Origin: Engraulis encrasicolus | Lineage: Eukaryota > Chordata > Actinopteri > Clupeiformes > Engraulidae | Assembly: GCF_034702125.1 (NCBI RefSeq) | Contig: NC_085876.1 | Location: 23,515,807 to 23,579,806 of the forward strand | Length of the DNA stretch: 64,000 bases | Direction of reading: 5' to 3' | Part shown: positions 38,101 through 64,000 of the stretch, piece after piece | Position numbering within the stretch: position 1 is the first letter of the stretch | How the letters are laid out: each line of letters begins with the position of its first letter | Notes under the pieces: model-generated | Told to the model about the DNA's origin: nothing | Seen by the model: only the letters and a program-made list of their open reading frames with translations | Database searches by the model: none | Made by a program: the position numbers and the translations under genes

Positions 38101-39426
38101 ACACCCAACACATACACGCACACCTACTAACAATAGACAGACAACTCTTAGTTTCATTGCATGTGACAGCATAGTATTTCAAACAGACCAAATGAAACCC
38201 TTCTATATATCCTTGTGTCCTTGTGCCAGTTCAACACGGATGTGGCGTTCTCCTGGGACGGCGGCCTGGTGGCCCGCTACCGCAAGCAGAACCTCTATTT
38301 CGAGGCCGCCTTCGACACGCCCCCGCGCATGGAGCACGCCGTCTTCTCCACGCCCTTCGCCGGCCGCTTCGGCATGCTCACCTGCTTCGACATCCTGTTC
38401 CGGGAGCCCACCATGGGCCTGGTGGAGAAGCTGGGCGTGCGGCAGCTGGTCTACCCCACCGCCTGGATGAACCAGCTCCCCCTGCTGGCCGCCGTGCAGA
38501 TCCAGCGCTCCTTCTCCTACGGGGCCGCGGTCACCGTGCTGGCTGCCAACGTGCGCGCGCCCGGGCTCGGCATGACGGGCAGTGGCATCTTCACCCCCTG
38601 GCACGAGGTGCACCAGCATGACATGGTGGGCGCGACGGGGCGCTTGCTGGTAAGCCGGGTGCCGGTGCTCGACCCCGCGATGCTCGCACGTGCCACTGGG
38701 AAGACTGGCGGCACTGGGAACACGGGGCTGGGCGTGGGCGCGGGCCTGGCATGGGCGCCTTTCTCAGGGAACCGCAAACGAGAGCCTGGCACGGATGACA
38801 CTGTGCTGGTAGATGCCCAGGGCAGGCCTGCAGGCCGATGGCATCATTTGGAGGCCCGGGGTAGACCTCGAGGCACGGAATCCCAACACTGTTTGCCAGC
38901 CAATGAGGAGTGCGAGGATACTGGGGCATCCAAGAGTGAAGAAGAGGAGGAGCCCACAGTGTTCCATTCCATTATGATGTATGACAACTTCACTCTAGTG
39001 CACCTGCGGGACACGGAGGGCAATCTGTCAGTGTGCCAAGGCTCCCTCTGCTGCCACCTGTTGTACTGGAGATCAACTGCACCCAGCACAGAGCTCTACG
39101 CTCTGGGAGCCTTCCAGGGCCTTCACGTGGTCCACGGGACCTACTATCTGGAGGTGTGTGCCCTGGTGAAGTGTACCGGCTCAGACTTTGCCAGCTGTGG
39201 CGGAGAGACGGAACAGGCTCAGACGCGGATAGACTTCCGACTGGAGGGCAACTTTAGCACTCGCCATGTCTTTCCTGGAATACTGGGAAGTGGGATGGAA
39301 TTAGACATCCCTGACGAGTACGGGAAGAGCTTGGATGACTCGCTTTACATGAGCAGGTCAGGAATGACCAGCGGGTTGGTGACAGCTACCCTCTACAGCA
39401 GGGTCTATGACAAAGACAATGCTTAA
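28955..39426 (+). CDS. btd: Biotinidase, complete coding region in four exons
   Basis: Exons 28955-29161, 29364-29513, 30136-30258 and 38230-39426 give 558 codons plus TAA. Biotinidase is a secreted nitrilase-superfamily amidase that frees biotin from biocytin and biotinyl peptides. Residues 1 to about 18 ([18 protein letters not shown]) form a signal peptide. The nitrilase triad is intact: Glu78 in [12 protein letters not shown], Lys179 in [10 protein letters not shown] and Cys212 in [19 protein letters not shown]-type and LAANV blocks follow. N-glycosylation sequons occur at NFT, NLS and NFS. The C terminus [18 protein letters not shown] resembles biotinidase rather than GPI-anchored vanins, as no hydrophobic tail follows. 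Intron 3 is about 8 kb because of an LTR retrotransposon in antisense orientation. The start at 28955 is the first ATG before the signal peptide. Confidence 0.95.
29364..29513 (+). CDS. btd: btd exon 2 (catalytic Glu)
   Basis: The acceptor TTTTAACAG follows a GT repeat; the donor is GAG/GTAGCG. The 50 codons contain [16 protein letters not shown] with the catalytic Glu, and [14 protein letters not shown]. Phase 0 at both ends. Confidence 0.95.
29514..30135 (+). other. btd intron 2
   Basis: 622 bp without recognisable repeats or exons. Confidence 0.7.
30136..30258 (+). CDS. btd: btd exon 3
   Basis: The acceptor is CTTCCTCAG and the donor is CAG/GTAGGT. The 41 codons read [20 protein letters not shown] and end [11 protein letters not shown], as in biotinidase. 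Phase 0 at both ends; the next exon lies 7971 bp away beyond the retrotransposon. Confidence 0.95.
30474..30857 (-). repeat. 3' LTR of the Gmr1-like element (384 bp)
   Basis: It begins TGTCA and ends TGACA, giving the canonical TG...CA ends. In element orientation it holds a CCAAT box, a TATA-like TATTAAA (complement of 30738-30744) and AATAAA (complement of 30552-30557), which are promoter and poly(A) signals. Confidence 0.93.
30858..30867 (-). promoter_or_regulatory. Polypurine tract
   Basis: The element strand reads AAGGGGGGGA directly against the 3' LTR, the expected plus-strand primer of an LTR element. Confidence 0.8.
31120..35964 (-). CDS. gag-pol polyprotein of the Gmr1-like retrotransposon (1614 aa)
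   Basis: A single uninterrupted frame. About residues 90-195 form a charged coiled coil with three tandem IKLERELQQ units. Residues 286-368 form a SCAN-like capsid segment (PEAYRQRF ... LLILEQF ... SVEEA). A CCHC zinc knuckle starts at Cys438 ([14 protein letters not shown]). The protease motif is DTGASESF with Asp539. Integrase has an HHCC finger and the D,D-35-E triad Asp819, Asp878 and Glu914. Reverse transcriptase has Asp1282 and YLDD at 1342-1345. RNase H follows with Asp1491 (VDASQVGAG) and YSDHN near 1557. No frameshift separates gag from pol and no chromodomain or env is seen. All catalytic residues looked for are present, so the element may be active. A second in-frame Met at residue 9 could also be the start. 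Confidence 0.93.
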   Translation of the reverse strand: MVLSGLSRMEAFVEAPSEKLLFALNKEQLLQLAEKYGMELSSAIKTGKKGALRDSIHEFLCEQDILPSGKGGDSRVKGMPEQSEKMGVLTFEQQRQLKELELQDREKERLFELEKIKLERELQQQADLDKIKLERELQQRADVERIKLERELQQQADMEKLKFEKEMDLKKGEMDLTVQLEKIKIEKDRLKLMSEGKISGNLSGSSMDSMVKYVPKFDERDPDVFFSLFEQMASDKKWSEEDRTVLLQTVLVGRAREAYLALTAVDRHKYAEVKKAVLKCYELNPEAYRQRFRNWRKRDNQTHAEVARELSTYFNRWLTSESVSTYEDLRDLLILEQFKNIVPDRIATYINEQKAKSVEEAASLADTFVLTHKRMPYSSPPRYRPNSHQRYDPARSPPQRSPPRYGHGSNRTNYGNSSNVPKFYNGSSKSRPSPTDKCHYCLQEGHWKKDCPLLKGRKSNAKAAGCVSVVHPVDFGVSDLTPLPRLEVHCEQVIEDCASVADEQTQSESAASDFAPFISDGWVSLFGGTQKVPVKILRDTGASESFISGAVLPFSTASDTGKCVLIRGIGMQSFSVPLHKIHLCSGFVNGEVTIAVRPSLPMQDIHVILGNNLGGCLVSPPPVVTPVPLSVEEPDMCCQEFPEVFTACAVTRAMSRAQAQSSDVSKSAPIFVPELPEPLSCQDLIEAQKNDQSFEKYFALASTDPTMGYFIQNGVLLHTWLPGVDPEVAGQVIQVMVPDKYRDLILRTAHGAESGHFGVKKTYRRLLEHFYWPRMKRHVSRFVKACHVCQVAKRSTPIKPAPLQPIPSVGTPFEHLIIDCVGPLPPSKSGCVYLFTIMCQATRYPAAYALRTITTRSILKCLSQFISVFGIPKVIQSDRGSNFTSRTFAAALKSMQVKHNLSSAYHAQSQGALERWHATLKSLLRAYCVEMRRDWEEALPWLLLSARGVVQESTGFSPNDLVFGHKVRTSLSVLNDNLDLHNTPASFTEYVDGFRRRLLLAWKEATEHLTKAQVKMKLRYDRKAKIRVFNPGDQVLALLPIPGSPFTAKYSGPFTVMSQVSDLNYLLSTPDRKRSQQLCHVNLLKPYHSAGSEKAGGIAASPVGLAVGVGEPLNWPEVAASDEVRAPDDSVLHGRLDNTQQLKELDSLLGHLSGVQRKQLSDLIFEFLPLFSDTPTCTTLIEHDIDTQGARPIRQRFYRVAPDKQKSMEDSVQYLLDHGLAKPSYSSWASPCLLVKKSDNTYRFCTDYRKVNAVTRPDSFPLPRIEDCVDQVGSARYVSKFDLLKGYYQVPLTQRAQEISAFITSSGLYSYTRMSFGLRNAPATFQRLMNRVVGGLQGCAVYLDDAVCHSDSWDEHLARIRALFQRLVAANLTVNLAKCEFARATVVYLGKVVGQGMVRPVNAKVAAIDNFPAPATKKELMRFLGMIGYYRNFCCNFSTVVSPLTNLLKGGAKFIWSEECQQAFQNAKLLLTSAPVLAAPKLDQPFQLQVDASQVGAGAVLLQADEGDVARPVCYFSKKFNKYQFNYSVIEKEALALIWALQHFEVYVGGGLHPIVVYSDHNPLTFLQSFKGSTNQRLLRWALFLQPFHLLIRHIRGVENVMADALSRALDQGA
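35965..36667 (-). other. 5' leader of the Gmr1-like element
   Basis: About 700 bp between primer-binding site and gag start. It contains a diverged direct repeat (36508-36552 and 36580-36623, sharing CACCTTCCTACGCT and AGCCAGTAGAAGGAAT). No long reading frame. Confidence 0.6.
36648..36665 (-). promoter_or_regulatory. Putative tRNA-Pro-type primer-binding site
   Basis: Two bases inside the 5' LTR, the element strand reads TGGGGGCTCATCCG, which equals the first 14 bases of the classic proline-tRNA primer-binding site except for one A/G change; the next bases diverge. Primer identity is inferred. Confidence 0.6.
36668..37051 (-). repeat. 5' LTR of the Gmr1-like element (384 bp)
   Basis: The same 384 bp as the copy at 30474-30857, with no difference found by eye. 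In element orientation it should drive transcription of gag-pol leftward, away from btd exon 4. Confidence 0.93.
37066..38040 (-). mobile_element. Degraded LINE (3' end of ORF2), probably L2/CR1 type
   Basis: Minus-strand translation gives [45 protein letters not shown] and [20 protein letters not shown], the end of a LINE reverse transcriptase domain and its C-terminal region. An AT-rich tail lies at 37075-37100, beside the LTR element. The coding region is broken by a hAT MITE at 37763-37930 and ends 5'-truncated near 38040. Confidence 0.8.
37763..37930. mobile_element. hAT-type MITE (168 bp) nested in the LINE
   Basis: The ends are CAGAGGCG and CGCCTCTG. They are flanked by 8-bp direct repeats CATTGCAG (37755-37762) and CATTGCAA (37931-37938), with one mismatch. 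Removing the insert and one repeat restores the LINE reading FDYCNALFSG, which confirms the boundaries. Confidence 0.85.
38230..39426 (+). CDS. btd: btd exon 4 (catalytic Lys and Cys, C terminus)
   Basis: The acceptor CTTGTGCCAG precedes TTCAACACGG. The first third of the exon is strongly GC-rich. It carries [10 protein letters not shown] (Lys) and [13 protein letters not shown] (Cys), [13 protein letters not shown], and the C-terminal domain with YDNFTL and [20 protein letters not shown] Gly/Thr-rich and then acidic insertion of low similarity lies at about 38650-38960. The stop TAA at 39424-39426 coincides with the left TTAA of a MITE. Confidence 0.95.
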   Translation, partial: FNTDVAFSWDGGLVARYRKQNLYFEAAFDTPPRMEHAVFSTPFAGRFGMLTCFDILFREPTMGLVEKLGVRQLVYPTAWMNQLPLLAAVQIQRSFSYGAAVTVLAANVRAPGLGMTGSGIFTPWHEVHQHDMVGATGRLLVSRVPVLDPAMLARATGKTGGTGNTGLGVGAGLAWAPFSGNRKREPGTDDTVLVDAQGRPAGRWHHLEARGRPRGTESQHCLPANEECEDTGASKSEEEEEPTVFHSIMMYDNFTLVHLRDTEGNLSVCQGSLCCHLLYWRSTAPSTELYALGAFQGLHVVHGTYYLEVCALVKCTGSDFASCGGETEQAQTRIDFRLEGNFSTRHVFPGILGSGMELDIPDEYGKSLDDSLYMSRSGMTSGLVTATLYSRVYDKDNA

Positions 39427-39667
39427 AGGGGTATGCCACTATTTTGGGGCTTAATGTAGTTTGTTGGCCAGGGTTTATAAAGGTGGTAAACTGTCTTATT
39501 TTTCATGTTAGGCCTTGACTTGCTTTAAGACCAGTTAAAAGGAGTATGTAGCCAAGCTTAGCTAGTGAAAATCAGTGGATCAGTGTAGCATGTGTGATCC
39601 ATTGACACACACTCGCTTAGATACTTACTCCCTCCTTAAAACAAGACATAGTGGCATACCCCTTTAA
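39423..39667. mobile_element. TTAA-type MITE (245 bp) inserted on the btd stop codon
   Basis: Left TTAA (39423-39426) and right TTAA (39664-39667) flank inverted repeats AGGGGTATGCCACTAT. TTAA duplication suggests a piggyBac-type non-autonomous element. The left TTAA includes the TAA stop of btd, so the element forms the start of the 3' UTR. Confidence 0.85.
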
Positions 39668-40139
39668 GAATTAAATAGTTCCGTCGAGTTTCCATTGAAC
39701 TTTCATTTAATTCTGAATTGTGAAGTATTTACATTATGTTTTTCAAAGCGGAATTGAGCTTTATTCAGAATTAAATTGGGTTCATTCTGAATTAAATGTC
39801 TCATGTAAACGAGGCCATTACCAATGACCTTTGAATTGCGCTTTTGCAAGATGTTGACTAAATCTACGATCATCAATGGCGTCGAGCCTTGCACCACAAG
39901 CAACAGCAAAGTATTTGTCAAAGGACTGATATTGAGATCAAGCCATAGTGTAGCTCTGAGCACATGTTTACAAGACCTTGCAGGTGAATACAGACATTTC
40001 CAGAGGACATGATGTAAGGACCTTTGACTTGGCATAATGTAAATGGCTAAATTGTTAGAAACGATGTGAAATATTGTATCCCTGAACAAGAGATGTGTCA
40101 TAAAAAATAGCTGATGTTGCGGTGTACAGACATCGGCAA

Positions 40140-41996
40140 AGCAGTATGGCAAAAGAAAATTTATTCATTAATTATTATTAGTAATCATTTTTAATAACAA
40201 TGCACCAGGAAGCCAGTTTTTTTGCACACCTAAAAAAGGCAACATTGCTCTCTCTCGGTCACGCACGCACGCACACACACGACTGACAGATGTAGTATGT
40301 GCACACACACACACACACAAATACTCTCACTTCCACAAGCACACAACACACTCACTCTCACTCTCACACACAGCTCTCCTCTCTCTGAAGTCTCTGTATA
40401 TCAAATGCTGTTCTATTTCATTTTTATTTCTTCTGAATGTCCGCAGATTGTAGAGTAGAAACCCTGACTGCACCTCTGGTGGCCGCGCTGGTCTCAAAAT
40501 CATCATAGTGGGCAGCGGGGTTTGGGGTGGTGTGTGTGTGTGTGACAAGGCCTTTAGGTTAAAACTCCACACCCCTCCCTACCCCATCAAACAAAAACAA
40601 AAACAAATAAACACATATATACAGTCACACTCAAACACACGCACTCTCTCTCACACACACACATACACGGCGCACACACACACGCACACACACAACACAA
40701 TTGCTGCCCTGCTCACAGTTTATGAACCTCAGAATGACATTTGGGGGAGGGGGGTCAGGTGGGGGCGTATCATCATGTATGCACGCCACGCGCGCATGAG
40801 GAAACTAACACTTGTAGCAGTTCATTCACAATAAATTATACCGTGTTCTAAAAAGAAAAGGAAAACGACAACTGAAAAAAAGAGAGAAACAAAAAACAGA
40901 ACTTTAAGAGCTTTGAAACGAGATTTTCTTTCTAGTCATGCTCAAATCTAGGTGGGTGGAGGAAGACAGGCTGTGTGTGGGTGGGGGGGTAATGATGATG
41001 AAGATGATGATGATGGGCCTGTAAGCACTTGGTCCCTCTTGGCTAAAGTTCGTCCACCCAGAGAAGTCCTGATGTCCTCGGGAACTTCCTGTCTCCAACG
41101 TCGTCGCCTGAAGGGGAGTCTGGGAAATGCAGTCCGGACAGAGTAGTCATCTTAATGATTTCAGTCTTTCATCAACCATTTCAAAGACTCATTTGGTTAT
41201 GCGTCATGGAGGGAGGGAATAAGAAAAAAACGAAACAAACAAAAGACAATCAGGCAAGTGTTGACACGGCTCCTCACGCGGTCAGTCCTCACACAAGAGT
41301 AACGCAGTTCTCACTGAAAAACAGCAAAACTAAAATGGGGGGGTTGGTTGGGGTTGGGGTATGGGTGCGTAGTAGTGTTCAAAAGATAGCTATGGGACTG
41401 GGCCATGTGCATCTGTCTGTCTCTCCTTTAGTCATGTCATTCAGTCTGTCAGTCATTCTGGTGCAGCACATTTCCTGTCGTCTCGTCCTCGCACCTCCCC
41501 CAGTCTCTAAGGCTCCTGAGACTGAAGGGGACCTCAACGGCCCCCCAGAGGAGGGAGAGAGCGAGGGATGAAGGAGAAAGAAAGAAAAAAAGAAACATGG
41601 CCGTACAGAGGGGATACAGACCACCCAGCAGTGCCCCATTTCATTTAAAAGAAAACAAAAAAAAAAGATAGAAGGAAGAGGAAAAATAAACGAGTGCATC
41701 ACCTCTTCCCCCCCCTGCTTCACACGCTGGGTTCTGATCAGCTCAAAAGAGGTCTCAGGGTTTCGAGTTTGGGGTTCGAGGGGAGAGGGGGAGGGCCACG
41801 GTTATTTTCATATTTATTTCTTAATTTCCTGTATCCTTTACAGAGTCAAGTCAGTCAATAAGATGGAGGGTGGGCGCGAGGAACAGGGTAAAACCAGAGA
41901 TAGTAAGATTCTATCCTCTTCCTGTATTGTCTCTGGTAAAACCTGGTGGGGTGTTGGGGATAGACGAGGGGTGTTGGGGTTCATAAGGGGCCTCTC
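40140..41996 (-). other. ankrd28: ankrd28 3' UTR region, overlapping btd downstream flank
   Basis: No coding gene is visible. Reading the minus strand, the ankrd28 stop is followed by A/T- and CA-rich sequence; AATAAA candidates are present, for instance the complement of 40160-40165. Short CA repeats lie at about 40258-40320 and 40620-40692. On the + strand an ATTAAA at 39670-39675 or AATAAA at 40830-40835 could end btd, so the two 3' UTRs may overlap. Confidence 0.45.

Positions 41997-64000
<22,004 letters not shown>

Noticed and set aside
38203..38619. 138-residue minus frame and 132-residue + frame over btd exon 4
   Set aside because: Both are shadows of the GC-rich first part of the biotinidase exon.
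41154..41571. 138-residue + frame ending in Glu/Gly-rich sequence
   Set aside because: It lies antisense in the ankrd28 3' UTR region with no domain match or splice sites.

Overview
The window is vertebrate nuclear DNA, almost certainly from a teleost fish. It holds spliced genes with GT-AG introns, very many CA/GT microsatellites, fish-type SINEs, hAT and TTAA-type MITEs, a Tc1-mariner relic and an LTR retrotransposon. There is no sign of bacterial organisation, tRNA or rRNA genes, or CRISPR.

Three protein-coding genes are present. (1) sh3bp5 (+ strand) covers 1060-24104: seven coding exons in one continuous frame, with the first exon(s) upstream of the window, and a C-rich 3' UTR after the stop. 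(2) btd, biotinidase (+ strand), covers 28955-39426: four coding exons for a 558-residue secreted nitrilase-fold enzyme with the Glu/Lys/Cys triad intact. (3) ankrd28 (- strand) covers 41997-61165: the last twenty coding exons (756 residues) of the ankyrin-repeat regulatory subunit of protein phosphatase 6, with the N-terminal exons beyond the right edge. btd and ankrd28 are convergent, as in other vertebrates; sh3bp5 lies next to btd without the genes found between them in human.

btd intron 3 carries the most striking object: a complete LTR retrotransposon (30474-37051, - strand) with two LTRs of 384 bp that look identical and one intact 1614-codon gag-pol frame. Its domain order is gag, protease, integrase, reverse transcriptase, RNase H, so integrase comes before RT. 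This is the arrangement of the Gmr1-like group of Ty3/gypsy elements, and its gag holds a region that reads as the precursor of the vertebrate SCAN domain. Next to it is a degraded LINE fragment interrupted by a hAT MITE. Another TTAA-type MITE sits exactly on the btd stop codon.

The rest is intronic and intergenic DNA. Notable items are several MITEs with perfect 8-bp target duplications, a 1.74-kb decayed hAT element with BED-finger remnants (56986-58723), three short repeats with hammerhead-ribozyme-like cores, a 43-bp minisatellite, long GGAT and polypurine tracts, and three places where the 3' edge of an exon with its splice donor has been copied into the following intron beside microsatellites (sh3bp5 1152-1793; ankrd28 43628-43860 and 48756-49040). 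Exon boundaries were set by hand from GT-AG sites, continuous reading frame and recalled family sequences; repeat family names are inferences.
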